A stretch of DNA of 64,000 bases from Effrenium voratum (Eukaryota; Sar; Dinophyceae; Suessiales; Symbiodiniaceae): assembly GCA_963377175.1 (NCBI GenBank), contig CAUJNA010001035.1, forward strand, positions 366,418 to 430,417, in the 5' to 3' direction. Positions within the stretch are counted from its first letter, which is position 1; each line of letters starts with the position of its first letter. Positions 50,001 through 58,143 of this stretch are shown here, one piece after another. The position numbers were made by a program, and so were the translations under genes. The notes under the pieces were generated by a model. The model ran no database searches and had not been told where the DNA came from. It saw nothing but the letters and a program-made list of their open reading frames with translations.

Positions 50001-52958
50001 CGGTCCTCCCAGAGCGGCACCTGTCATGTCGACATCCTCAGACTCAGACATCGATCCGCCATCACCCATCTTCGAAGAAGTACCCTCCTTCAGAAGCTTG
50101 AGGATGTTGTCCCTGATGTGCAACGTGGCAGAACCAGGCCATGTAGTCCTGGTCAGGGAGAAAAAATCCGGGACAGCCGCAAGGTAGGGCGGCACCACGG
50201 CCCATGCCCTCTGGACCGGCCGATTCCTGCCGTAGCTGTCAACTTCACTCCCCCATGACACAGCATCTGCTGAAACCACTGGGATCAGATTCGCACGGAG
50301 ATCGCCCATCCTACACTGGATCTCCTTAGTCATGTGAACCCCTTGGTCGCCCTCTCGATCTAACGATCGCCCCGGGCCGCAAACCATCACCTTGACCTTG
50401 TTGTTGAGCGCGATCAGCGACCCCACATCCTTACTCCATACGGTTGCCGCATCATTTCTGGCCCTCCATGCATTCCTCTCCCACCTATACAGGTAGGAGC
50501 CACGAAAACCAAAGACGTATAGGTCATGCTTGGCGGCATCCGCATTGCCGTATTTCTGGATGCAGTCGTCCGTCCGCTTGTCCATCAGCTCGTACGCCTT
50601 GTCGATCATCATCCGAAGGGATGTCTCCTCGTTATCACGAGTGCTTGTCACGTAATGCACCTCATAGTTCTTGAACGGCCGGTGATCTGGGGAACCCCTC
50701 AACCGATCGTTCTTTGCCCTGCACTTGAGGATGTCCTCCGCCAGCGTGGCTGGGTCCATCCCTTTCTTGTTCTTCGTGGATGCAGTGTTGAACGTCTGAT
50801 CCAGCAGGTAAAACACAGTCGCATCCGGAGCCGCGGACTCCTCTTTGAACACCGGAGGACCGTACCCGGCCGCCATGGCCGCAGCGATCCTCACCGCAGC
50901 ACCTGTCCCACTAGCCGCTAAACACCGAAGCAAGATTACCATCTTGTCTTGGTAGCGACTCATCTCGTGCAGAACAATGGATGGGTAGATGGACAGCATC
51001 ACATCCGCTAACACGGCGATTGCCCATGCGTCCCACAGCCTTTCCATTTGTACGGGATCAACTGCCACACGGGAGTATCCTCCCTTCGGCAGCTCCATAG
51101 CTGGCGGAACGACCTTCCCACTCCTGACCAGGCGCATCACCTTCCTAGCTTGCTCGAAACACTCAAGCTCCTTCGGGACGAGAGCACCCCGACCAACGGC
51201 CTTTGCTTCGTCCTTGATCTCGGTAAGGTATCCCTTCGTTAGGGTGAGCTCAAATGTTTCACCCCGGATGGCCTCAAACATGTTCGACTTCGGCACGATT
51301 CTGGCGAATAGTGCCCCGCCTTCCGCCTCGGCAGCCTGAGGGGTCCCTGGAGCAGCACGCATGTTCTCCTCTTCAACGGATAGACCTATCGGTCCCATGT
51401 AGTTCTCAGGGAAGAACTTGTGCATAGCCCACACGACCGATGGGGCATGCGGATTCCACTCAACGAATGGGTTGTAGTACTGCAGGGTGCTATCGCCCCC
51501 TGAGTTGCACAGCTCCACATATTGTGAATCCGCTGCAGGCTTCTCGAGCTTGATGCAGATTCCGCAGATCCCCAATCTCGCGTTCGGGAACACACGCTGG
51601 GCTCCTCGCTTGACGCCCTTCAGGTGGGGATTGTCGCTGAACAAGTTCTCAGACTCGTCCGGTTGCGTAATGCAAACTGCGACCCTCGCCCACGTGTTCT
51701 GACCGTAGTGCGACAGAGTGCTGTATCCCAGGGCCTCAACCGCCTTCAAAGATGTCCACACACCTACCCATTCATCGCTCGCGGTGGACGCAGTAACCTG
51801 CATACCACCCAGAATGCTCCACAATGAGGATTGCGAAGTTCCATGGATGAGGACCCTTTCAGTGTCCGTCTGGCCCCTGAAATTGATGGCCAAATCGAAG
51901 AATGCCCATCCATCGTCGGGGCCAATTTCCACATCAGCGGTACTCGCCGGGTTCTTGGGCGAGATCCTCAACACCTGTCTACGGTCCCAGTCAAAGGCAT
52001 CATGCAAGGACGTGACCACACCTGACATCTGTCCCATCGCGTGCAGGTAACCCCGCATTCCTGGCTTATCAGCCGACGCGAACTTCTTGACCGACGGGAC
52101 CGACGAAAGCCTCCGTCCCGAGGAACGTCTAACGATCTCCTCCCTGTTTCTCCCCTCCGTCAGCATCATCGCGTCCACGACCAACTCCGGAGGCGTGAAC
52201 AGTGCGTTCGGCCTCTCGCTCATCCAGGCACGGATTGCGTTGAAATGGTGCTCCGCATCACCGAAATCATCTCCACTATACAGAGGGTGATCACCGAATG
52301 CCGCCTCTGCCTGATCAGCGACCGCCTTCACCAAGGCAGTCTGCGGGTGAACCGTCTTCCACTCCGGCCAGGCTTTCGGGTCTCCAACCCACATTCCTCC
52401 GCATGGTTCAGCTGCCGGCTCCGTACTGCTATCCATGGGTAGCGCACTCTTGCCACTTTCAATGCTCTCCTCAAACACGAACGCGATATGGTAGGGAAGC
52501 AAGAAAGCAGGGTCCGTCGGAACCGCAGCGCAGAGGATAGCCGCCAAGTGCACGGCGTTCATCTCCGTAACCTCCACTCCCCGGCGCTTCATTTCCGCCA
52601 CTATCGCAGCAGTCCTGACCGCCCGGTACCGGATCAGCTTTTCATGGTCCGTCACCGGCATGTGGGACTTGTCAAGCTTGTCCTTGCTGATGTGGGATAC
52701 TCTGCCAACCAGTTCGTCGAACCTCGCGGCACCGTCATCCTCAATCAGCTGATCAGCCTTCTCCATATCTGGATCAATCGTGGTGAACTTCGGATCCTGT
52801 CCCCGAAACCCCTTAATCGTCCACTCGCGGTACCCCGCAAGCAAACAACTGGCCACGGCCTTAGGCTTCTCCATACCCAGCCCCATCTCCAGGTCCCAGG
52901 ACGGCCGCGGAGGCGTCGCCAAGCAGCGCCCCAGGCCCATTCCGCCAGCTGCCGCCAT
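44022..52958 (-). CDS. 2,978-aa protein of unknown function encoded downstream of pol
   Basis: A single uninterrupted frame of 8,937 nt begins at an ATG (52956-52958) preceded two codons earlier by an in-frame TGA. It ends at TAG 44022-44024, inside a micro-hairpin. N-terminal third: at about residues 370-500, LIHGTSQSSLWSILGGM, then GVWTSLKAVEALGYS about 25 residues on. This recalls the His-Gly-Thr and G-V-[YW]...A...Y strands of ADP-ribosyltransferase/PARP folds. Middle: long Pro/Ser/Glu/Ala-rich, probably disordered linkers between unrecognised globular blocks. Near residue 2290 is a zinc ribbon, CLRC-x10-CPGC. The end has a Gly/Lys-rich stretch (GGKGKGKKGEKGGKGG) and a final tail of Arg/Asp/Glu/Ser, like RS/RD RNA-binding tails. 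No signal peptide or convincing membrane helix was seen, so an envelope is unlikely despite the env-like position. Membership of the element is inferred from strand, spacing (295 nt after pol) and the shared micro-hairpins. Confidence 0.8.
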   Translation of the reverse strand: MAAAGGMGLGRCLATPPRPSWDLEMGLGMEKPKAVASCLLAGYREWTIKGFRGQDPKFTTIDPDMEKADQLIEDDGAARFDELVGRVSHISKDKLDKSHMPVTDHEKLIRYRAVRTAAIVAEMKRRGVEVTEMNAVHLAAILCAAVPTDPAFLLPYHIAFVFEESIESGKSALPMDSSTEPAAEPCGGMWVGDPKAWPEWKTVHPQTALVKAVADQAEAAFGDHPLYSGDDFGDAEHHFNAIRAWMSERPNALFTPPELVVDAMMLTEGRNREEIVRRSSGRRLSSVPSVKKFASADKPGMRGYLHAMGQMSGVVTSLHDAFDWDRRQVLRISPKNPASTADVEIGPDDGWAFFDLAINFRGQTDTERVLIHGTSQSSLWSILGGMQVTASTASDEWVGVWTSLKAVEALGYSTLSHYGQNTWARVAVCITQPDESENLFSDNPHLKGVKRGAQRVFPNARLGICGICIKLEKPAADSQYVELCNSGGDSTLQYYNPFVEWNPHAPSVVWAMHKFFPENYMGPIGLSVEEENMRAAPGTPQAAEAEGGALFARIVPKSNMFEAIRGETFELTLTKGYLTEIKDEAKAVGRGALVPKELECFEQARKVMRLVRSGKVVPPAMELPKGGYSRVAVDPVQMERLWDAWAIAVLADVMLSIYPSIVLHEMSRYQDKMVILLRCLAASGTGAAVRIAAAMAAGYGPPVFKEESAAPDATVFYLLDQTFNTASTKNKKGMDPATLAEDILKCRAKNDRLRGSPDHRPFKNYEVHYVTSTRDNEETSLRMMIDKAYELMDKRTDDCIQKYGNADAAKHDLYVFGFRGSYLYRWERNAWRARNDAATVWSKDVGSLIALNNKVKVMVCGPGRSLDREGDQGVHMTKEIQCRMGDLRANLIPVVSADAVSWGSEVDSYGRNRPVQRAWAVVPPYLAAVPDFFSLTRTTWPGSATLHIRDNILKLLKEGTSSKMGDGGSMSESEDVDMTGAALGGPPVGVTPGGQSSDAGQNAVGQTAAPKAPPKALVTKEMLASVRPKSPPNPPRSPRVSSPQVTATEVGNRWSSNLRTPRATIEEENTGGSAEVDDLLPDREGVDLPTDTFNDGGGPTEAEVLEFTGDVEMEPEKEAEVPAAGEEETPGREAEVPQATTTTTEPSVESPAAKRAASPVREERRVREPVGAQKKEEASGACGPGVPISYAPKYTDDDGDLRDTAATPKAASTQESRGGIHNYANTPYPEHPGEAPELKSAEVRHHREHSSYQSTRGSRTSARPAESRSNRRFIVQHILAREAGEPFIYAVIRNKAITQERVTAEEWRKANETSHIVFPNRDSEWNAVLERAVHNDYMYGALDASRAAGRIDQEYINPRDRKSTPWGDQQWNMKKVASEAAHIPLGMRQDIQAKYHHGRAPPGDWADMPDRDDYMVRGVVSDPNRRAYDCLRAPGVRATLLNAQTGQCIPLDDPTWVPEIASSHLLVGTITAIASHVDSALGRAWRMPMFHPQLMAATAMLEKLQKYFNALNEAVLGKRLGTAPFSMIAGHLAPELRTIPTREQMSDTLAQSAAEIMLSHVSALSHSGSTSDRKEIIGRDGFPFGKSWFEDDPEGATWPGHHMAGGVAVPLKPKTKIVWGKRPHVDDEGDVDPGASSSGQPRTEPAPDRGAGSGKDDDVTLPDIGKLSVTEKKKDDMDVDQEGSKKDSTGTKEPTPRGTEAGKTDPSEITNFKGATFEEYRKTAPDYEYSGEGDDRRILPKNTPIDMEKSLPAEVALLIPRAVATQKEAEEAERAALEAIRGDYRLPDVGQEDREKVDPYTVTDEDLAASVDALTRRLSNMPEWSGNMIDPVKSAELVAARWGGKASYDKPEAPLTEAGMKSASLEDRAYALSQLNQMVNFHKKHLCSGRGAPLVSAAAPSGPFAPDQLDDSRKFRPSGAASKMTYNLVILDGKEDYLADRREINPELRETGVIPDEAVTCQIVVPSKTRLGEYLPNYEETVGTVAGREAAKELMRLLSCDFDGLVINSKRVSELFEERVLKETGREAGNWVKSDQAIWFLKEISGMENAEMSWKFFIPTLKAFPIGQVEAMLMVMYDGDGVLLKESTRLVAVRHTRIGRDLSYSAVRHRYTQEDAPGGSLMYEMHWNELPMVGYVIMKFSDFRKAVQLQRVRRNGKAMIEILITRPDVYETIGDGRQDEGLIPLVGAMAPDAEVSPSWYVRDRLRNYSGRYVVVMVDLRVHWSLVGPVFLTRRKTLAVRNEIHMGAWKAAYMYDDYTIVYHRAWDYGDFTPVRGEHRRSREEIRLNVTATFCLRCAELMPNGMHLCPGCALPVFYPNFIPNAEEKDFERCHIVPEWVRTMGQFKPRRIPSEVVGVIKRNLISYSMASDLRMTVQSGIRLPPYLGEDKGGVDAAWDELAKVLFQFSYVSGISASDAFVEKWVAKHLIKTNQVDKFESVTEYFRANPRHAAQWGRRMTTSVRKFARHDTYLSFYIPMAYVIGSAAGHLTPLYPTHRKDVDILESHALISQLRKYMVSETGYDEKKRLKEAIAKVQKAISAGQSEPPAPFRDPFVYVSDERVRTVLDGRQPEPLNVDIEGLQSVHHAAPGPGPKQEPVPKGGKGKGKKGEKGGKGGSPSGPPPKSGEVPGKGSGKGGSPSVPKAKDDAGPAPMEVDTAAAQPKKSWAEMVVEGARPSAKAKVTPVPKAEPKGKAASASEAKSAPAPKAVAKETKQAEPKVEVKKEKTGGGDAPGGSRGSAEGQKRERKSRWDPDEAAKESTKREASTRPGDVDSRPGAAAREASGDDLHSALGRSSAKDAVAPLTASKAMAKKPEGGEIRLQSAERAAASPVEGHFLVLPESSVVDAFLSISTNRVLNKQVRDFIRNGEDASALEALNQIVTNSRSGRRRRESDVSRTPSRRSVRTVDTRDSRESRRRRYRPRREDDRDRRRDDARDRRDDDSLDRERDRRRDDRRRSERDRDRDRARGGRDRRRRDDSR
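45572..45587. repeat. Micro-hairpin with 6-bp stem (type example)
   Basis: ACTTCC-TAAC-GGAAGT: perfect 6-bp stem, loop TAAC on the + strand and GTTA on the coding strand. Other examples of the family include GGTCC-TAAC-GGACC (44247-44260), GTGCC-TAAC-GGCAC (46632-46645), CTTCC-TATC-GGAAG (48237-48250), ATCCC-TAAC-GGGAT (48799-48812), CGATC-TAAC-GATCG (50356-50369), TGGGC-TATC-GCCCA (54530-54543) and TCCCC-TATC-GGGGA (63517-63530). The full list is in the findings. Confidence 0.85.
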
Positions 52959-53253
52959 GCGTCAGCAGGTTCGGGCCACCGGCCACGGAACCACGGAGGA
53001 ACCGGGAACCCAGCCTACCGGCCAGAATTCCCCTGTCCTTCAGAAGGCTCAGCCTATCGGCCAGAGACCCTCTCCCTAGAACAAGAACCTAGAAGATGAA
53101 TAATTGACTGAATCCGTCCTTCACGAAGCAGAAGAAAAACCTTAGTGACAGGCATATCTGCCTCATGTTTCTGTTCTGGTCAGTAAGCGCACTGAGTCGC
53201 CTGTGAATGTGGTGCGGTTGCCCGCGGTGTGAGCCAACTTGATCAAGCAAATG
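52959..53253 (-). other. Spacer between pol and the 2,978-codon ORF
   Basis: About 295 nt without a conserved frame. It carries two micro-hairpins, GCC-TACC-GGC (53013-53022) and GCC-TATC-GGC (53052-53061). It must hold whatever allows translation of the downstream ORF, such as a splice or trans-splice acceptor, a subgenomic promoter or reinitiation. None could be identified by eye. Confidence 0.6.
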
Positions 53254-56200
53254 CTACGCGGCAACGAAGTTGTTCAACCACTTCCCAACAGCAAGCAATC
53301 GGTCGTGCTGAGAGAGAGTATCCCCTCCTCGCATCTTGCAAGTACTCCAAAACGAATTGAAAGACTTAGAAGAAAAGCACCTAAACACAATCCCATGCCT
53401 CTTGAGACCACATTGGCAAGCGCAAACAGACCTGCAATCAAACCCATGCGTGGTGGCGATTCCTTCAACCTCACCTTCCTTCAAGATATTGCATTTAGGT
53501 CGATAGAGAATGATCGGAACACATCCACTGGTCCGAGCATCACAAGCCAAGTTGAACCTTTGCCTAACGGCAGCATCGGTCCTATCCCTAAGCTTTCTGG
53601 TCTGTCCCCACTTCCCAGTCCTGGAATCAACCCTATCGGGTGCAAGATCATTAAGAACAAGCACAACATAACAAAGGCTATCGCCTTCAATCCTACCAGA
53701 TCGTATGATGTGATTCCTGTAACCAGGAGCAACTTGAAGCGTGACAACCCTGCAAAGATCACTATAAGCAAGAACATCGGCTATCGCCTGATCCGCAATA
53801 ATAGTTTTCTCGCATCTTTTCCCTCCTTTTTCCTCGTCAATCACGATTCCCTCGTACTCAGAGAGTAACCTCTCAATGAGCCGATTGAAACCGGATTTTG
53901 CACCTGATTCCATGCGTACCCCCCTAAGCGGGGGCAGTCCAGGAGCGGCAGGGGGCTTAAGACAGGGTTGGGTGGGTTGGGCCAAATATTCCTGCAGGTA
54001 TCCCGGCAGGAACATACCAAGGGTGTGCAGATTTCTATTCCACACGACCTTGTCAATGCAGGCCTTAGTGAAAATGTCTGCACCTTGGTAGTGAGACGGG
54101 CACGCAACGAACCGAAAAATTCCAGCATTAAAACGTTCGTTGAGCCACGAGATGTCAATGCGCTGCGTCCTTGACATATAGCGCATGTTGGGATTATTCC
54201 CAGTTATAACGATCCGGCATGCCGATTCGTTATCCTCCAGCACGTTGATAATAAACGGCTGGGTCTCCTTTCCCTTCCCAATAGCGTGCTGCCAGAGGGT
54301 AGCTAATGCCATTCCCTCCTTGGACACTCCATGGTCGAGAGCAACAATCTCTGCTTCAGGAGTCGACTTCGAAACGGAAGTCTGTTTCTTGCTTACTCCA
54401 GTGATGGGCATGTAGGTCCTAGGACCCACAAGGCAAATAAGCACTCCCGATGTGCTCTTGGAATCAGTACGATCCCCAGCCAGATCCGCATCACAGTAAG
54501 CAACCAACTCAATGAACTCTGGGCTATCGCCCACCCAACCGTACAAATGAAGGTCGAGCGTAGAGTTCACATATGAAATTAACCTGTGGAGCTTGCGGTC
54601 ACACAGATGATTCCACTTCGTGACCCGGCTGGCTAACGCCTGCACGGGACGAATCAGGTCATACCTGCCCATCCGAGCCCCGTAGAGAACCTTCATCAGC
54701 ACCGCCGCCGCGTCATTTCCGAGGCATCCTGGCTGCGCATTGACGGTCTCCATGTCCATCGCCTGGTTGAAGAGTTTGTCAAATTCAGGATTGACGGAAT
54801 TCTCGTCAAACTCCGGCTTGCTCTCGTCCAGGAACGGAGTTTCAACCTTCTGCAGCTTCTTCGGGTACTTTCCCTGACACAGCTCAATGTATCTATCGAC
54901 ACACGCCTGCATGAAGCTGCTCTCGCTGTACTTGATGAACCTTATCGTGGTTTCCGGCTTGGGGATGTCCTTAGAGAGTAACCCCTCTGGACCAAACCTC
55001 AAGTCGGGTTGCTCCTTATCAGGAGGATTGCCGACCGTCCACGCCAGTCTCGGGTCAAAGTGACCCTTGACCACCTGTTGCGTGAATTCGTGCTCGCAGC
55101 CAAGATATCTCTTGAGCTGCCTTGGTTCCTCCATCTTGATGACCTTCGAGATCAGCGCCCATCCTTCTGCGATGTTCTTCGCCGGCCCACTCATCTTGAA
55201 GTCATCCACGTACACGACGAGGAAGAGGTCGAGCTCCTCATGCCTAAACACGCTGGCCCAATCCTTCACCTTGACGTATCCGACCTTCTTCAGCATTGCC
55301 TCGCAGTGCTGTTCCCAAAAGGTACCAGCGTCCGGATGTCCATATAGTGCGAGCACGAGAACAACGACTGGATCCTTATATCTGGGATTTCCGCTGCCGT
55401 CGAACCACTCAGGTGGCCACTGGTCACGAGGAATCCTCACCCAAGTCTTCTTTCCCTTCAAGCGGGCCTGAGTGTATGCAGATTCCCCATCACTCACTTC
55501 CAGAAGATTCCCTGGCAGTAACCCGTGAGCATCACCCATCTTACCCGCCGCCATAGTAGCGGGGCAGGAGGTGTTCTCGGAGAACAGGGCCCAATGCCCG
55601 ATCTCATCACGGACGAAACATCCCTCGAACACGACTCGCCCTTTATACTTGCGATTCGGATCGTCCTCCGGCAGCTCGTGATTCTTCTCGACACAAATGT
55701 CGAAAATTCTACCAACATGGATCTTCTCCCCCTCCTTACGTGCCTTGGCCGCAACATCATGCCACTCTTGGACAGTTGACAAGTCCCAGCATCCTTGCGA
55801 AGTTAACTTGTCCCACTCCTTCTGAAGAGCGGCCTTAGCCTTGGCATTCCCAGCTTGTTCCTTCTTGTTCACAGGTCTAGCGACACAAGCGTACAAGGGA
55901 GGAAAGACACCCGAGCTCTTTGGCCGATGAGAGAGGGATATCTCCCCCCTGGGCATAGAAAACTCAAAGGCCTTTCCGTCAGATCCAATCATAGGGGCAG
56001 CAGCAGCTATACCAGTGCTTCCGAAACCCGCGGATCCCCTATCGGTTCTCCGCTTGGTTTTCCTAGGGGCGATCGACGCGTCAATGAGCATGACACGCTC
56101 CAGTACGATCTGCGCAATGCGGTCCCCAGGATTTACGATGAAGTCCTCATCCCCATGATTAAAGAGGATGACCTTGATCTCTCCGTCGTAGTCGGGATCA

Positions 56201-58143
56201 ATGACCCCACCGCCTACAGCGATCCTATTCTTCACAGCTAGTCCTGACCTGGGAGCTATCCTAGCATACACCCCAGCGGGCATCTCTATCGAGATTCCGG
56301 TGTTGACCAAGCCTGACCCCCCTGCGGGAATACATGCTCCCTCAGAGGCATAGGTATCCAAACCCGCACTCCCCGAAGTAGCCCGCGTCGGGATCTTGGC
56401 AGTCTCACTGTTAAGACTAACGTACAAGGTATTCGGCTTCTTCTTCCATCGCTGCTCAATCGGGTCAACCTCGACCGGCATAGCATTCGCGACCTTCTTG
56501 AACGTGCCGTTTGGGTACCATGCTCTAACGATTGCCTCGCACATCGCGCTCGGATAGAGAGCAGTCGTTGGGGCGACCGACCCTTCAATGCGTGCATGAA
56601 GGTATCCCTTCTCGTGCTTGCATTTCCGACCTGACAGCTCATCAATGAGCTCCTTGGAGGTCGTCGCAACCTTCCACTGCTTTCTGATTGGCACACCGTC
56701 CTTATCCTGCATCCCGAAGTCACAGCCGTCGAAATCTACGGTCTCGACATCAGGATCAGCAAGAAACCTCTGCATGAACGGTTGCTTCCATCCAAGACAG
56801 TGTCTAGGCCACTCAAATGCAACCCTGCCCCCTCCTCGCCTAACGGCTCGGGAGGCCCGCAGGAATGCCGCAAACATTACCTGAGAATTTCTTCTCAGAT
56901 CATTCAGGTGTGATGCAAACTCAGCACCGTGGATTGAAAGGTTGACATACTGCCATGTACTCCACGGTCCGCACGGAATTGACGCCCAGAGGTCACACCC
57001 AGGATTATCCTCGATGATCTCAATAAGCCGACTAACGTCTTTGGCTTTGGTGATGTCAAATGAGCCAACGTGAACGCGAATTGCATCGCCTCCACACTCC
57101 ATCATCACTGCGGACAAACGCGAGTCAGGTTCACACGCAAACTCGATGAGGAGCTTGCGGCCAGGCGCTGGAGCAGCCGGGTCCCTCTCAGGATGTTCGC
57201 GGCGTCGTTCTTCCCTTAGGGATAACTCCCGTTCGGTTTGAACATATATCTCCCGAGACCGGGTAGACATCTGTCTCCAACTATCCGCATCAATCGAATT
57301 GGGTTTTCCGGTGCCTGCGTATGGCCGCTCACGCCTATCGGCGGATTGGCCATAGTCGATCCTGTCTCCGTGCAGCTTATGACCCTTCTTCGGACCTCCG
57401 GCAGGTTTGGCTCCTTCTTCCTTTGGCTTGAACCTGCCGTGGGGAGCACATCCCTTATCAAATAGGATGGTCACGCCGGTCCAAAAACCACGCGTGAAAT
57501 GCCGATGATTGGGGGCATCGTGATGACGATCATCTCTCACCCAATTTCCAACGGCATCAAGCCCCCGCATGTGCGTGACCCTAACGGTGTCAAGCTCCTC
57601 ATGCGAAGGATCACCTGGAGGAAGGTCCTCGTTCGTCGTCCCGAAGAACTTCTTCCGCACCTCAACGTGGATGCGACACCAGGCGCTGTCCTCGTCGTGC
57701 CGCTCCCAGTAATCTGAGACGCACGCGTCACCACTCCCTTGGACAGCCTTGCTCTGAATGGCCCCATCAGACTTGGAAGAGCTACCGCCCCCCTCGTCCT
57801 GTTGGTCATCGTCATCATCATCAGGATCATCAAATCGACCTTCATCAAAGTCGAATTCATCCCTGATCTTCTTACTCGGCTTAAGGTCGGCTCTTCGGTC
57901 AGCTAACGCCTCCCGAATGGTCCGAGTCCTAGCGTCATAGGATGCCAACATCGGGAACACGTAGGGCTCCTCAGGGTTCTTCCAGATACGTTTGACCTGG
58001 TGTATACTTGGTTTCCTGAGACCTCTTTGGATGTGCTCGAGATCAGCAACGAGATAGTCGCCCTTCCACAGCCCCCCTGGTTCTAACCGATAGCCCAGAA
58101 ATAGGCCTGGCTTGGAAGATGGGGCGAACTTTCGGATCCTCCT
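53254..58143 (-). CDS. pol: Pol polyprotein, second part: methyltransferase-like domain, dUTPase, reverse transcriptase, RNase H
   Basis: The frame is open from 58143. Its first residues, KFAPSSKPGLFLGYRLEPGG then WKGDYLVADL, are the integrase C-terminal motif of dinoflagellate-type copia elements. The nominal start at 57960 (a GTG) is therefore not a real start. Numbering from 57960: residues 268-480 hold a DNA-cytosine-methyltransferase-like block with FACEPDSRL, CDLWASIPCGPWS and VAFEWPRH. Residues 508-650 are a trimeric dUTPase with all five motifs (GSAGLDTYA, PRSGLA, GGVIDPDYDGEIKV, NPGDRIAQI, RGSAGFGSTG). It would cleave dUTP to dUMP and pyrophosphate. Residues 700-960 are a copia reverse transcriptase with YVDD at 917-920. 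Residues 1150-1300 are RNase H (AYCDADLAGD, STPEAE, EDNESA). A 250-residue C-terminal extension has no recognised domain. It stops with TAG at 53254. RT and RNase H catalytic acids look intact. Confidence 0.9.
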   Translation of the reverse strand, partial: RRIRKFAPSSKPGLFLGYRLEPGGLWKGDYLVADLEHIQRGLRKPSIHQVKRIWKNPEEPYVFPMLASYDARTRTIREALADRRADLKPSKKIRDEFDFDEGRFDDPDDDDDDQQDEGGGSSSKSDGAIQSKAVQGSGDACVSDYWERHDEDSAWCRIHVEVRKKFFGTTNEDLPPGDPSHEELDTVRVTHMRGLDAVGNWVRDDRHHDAPNHRHFTRGFWTGVTILFDKGCAPHGRFKPKEEGAKPAGGPKKGHKLHGDRIDYGQSADRRERPYAGTGKPNSIDADSWRQMSTRSREIYVQTERELSLREERRREHPERDPAAPAPGRKLLIEFACEPDSRLSAVMMECGGDAIRVHVGSFDITKAKDVSRLIEIIEDNPGCDLWASIPCGPWSTWQYVNLSIHGAEFASHLNDLRRNSQVMFAAFLRASRAVRRGGGRVAFEWPRHCLGWKQPFMQRFLADPDVETVDFDGCDFGMQDKDGVPIRKQWKVATTSKELIDELSGRKCKHEKGYLHARIEGSVAPTTALYPSAMCEAIVRAWYPNGTFKKVANAMPVEVDPIEQRWKKKPNTLYVSLNSETAKIPTRATSGSAGLDTYASEGACIPAGGSGLVNTGISIEMPAGVYARIAPRSGLAVKNRIAVGGGVIDPDYDGEIKVILFNHGDEDFIVNPGDRIAQIVLERVMLIDASIAPRKTKRRTDRGSAGFGSTGIAAAAPMIGSDGKAFEFSMPRGEISLSHRPKSSGVFPPLYACVARPVNKKEQAGNAKAKAALQKEWDKLTSQGCWDLSTVQEWHDVAAKARKEGEKIHVGRIFDICVEKNHELPEDDPNRKYKGRVVFEGCFVRDEIGHWALFSENTSCPATMAAGKMGDAHGLLPGNLLEVSDGESAYTQARLKGKKTWVRIPRDQWPPEWFDGSGNPRYKDPVVVLVLALYGHPDAGTFWEQHCEAMLKKVGYVKVKDWASVFRHEELDLFLVVYVDDFKMSGPAKNIAEGWALISKVIKMEEPRQLKRYLGCEHEFTQQVVKGHFDPRLAWTVGNPPDKEQPDLRFGPEGLLSKDIPKPETTIRFIKYSESSFMQACVDRYIELCQGKYPKKLQKVETPFLDESKPEFDENSVNPEFDKLFNQAMDMETVNAQPGCLGNDAAAVLMKVLYGARMGRYDLIRPVQALASRVTKWNHLCDRKLHRLISYVNSTLDLHLYGWVGDSPEFIELVAYCDADLAGDRTDSKSTSGVLICLVGPRTYMPITGVSKKQTSVSKSTPEAEIVALDHGVSKEGMALATLWQHAIGKGKETQPFIINVLEDNESACRIVITGNNPNMRYMSRTQRIDISWLNERFNAGIFRFVACPSHYQGADIFTKACIDKVVWNRNLHTLGMFLPGYLQEYLAQPTQPCLKPPAAPGLPPLRGVRMESGAKSGFNRLIERLLSEYEGIVIDEEKGGKRCEKTIIADQAIADVLAYSDLCRVVTLQVAPGYRNHIIRSGRIEGDSLCYVVLVLNDLAPDRVDSRTGKWGQTRKLRDRTDAAVRQRFNLACDARTSGCVPIILYRPKCNILKEGEVEGIATTHGFDCRSVCACQCGLKRHGIVFRCFSSKSFNSFWSTCKMRGGDTLSQHDRLLAVGKWLNNFVAA

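Noticed and set aside
44022..52958. Envelope-like gene
   Set aside because: The position fits, but no signal peptide, convincing transmembrane helix or Cys/glycosylation pattern was seen, and the protein is several times too long.
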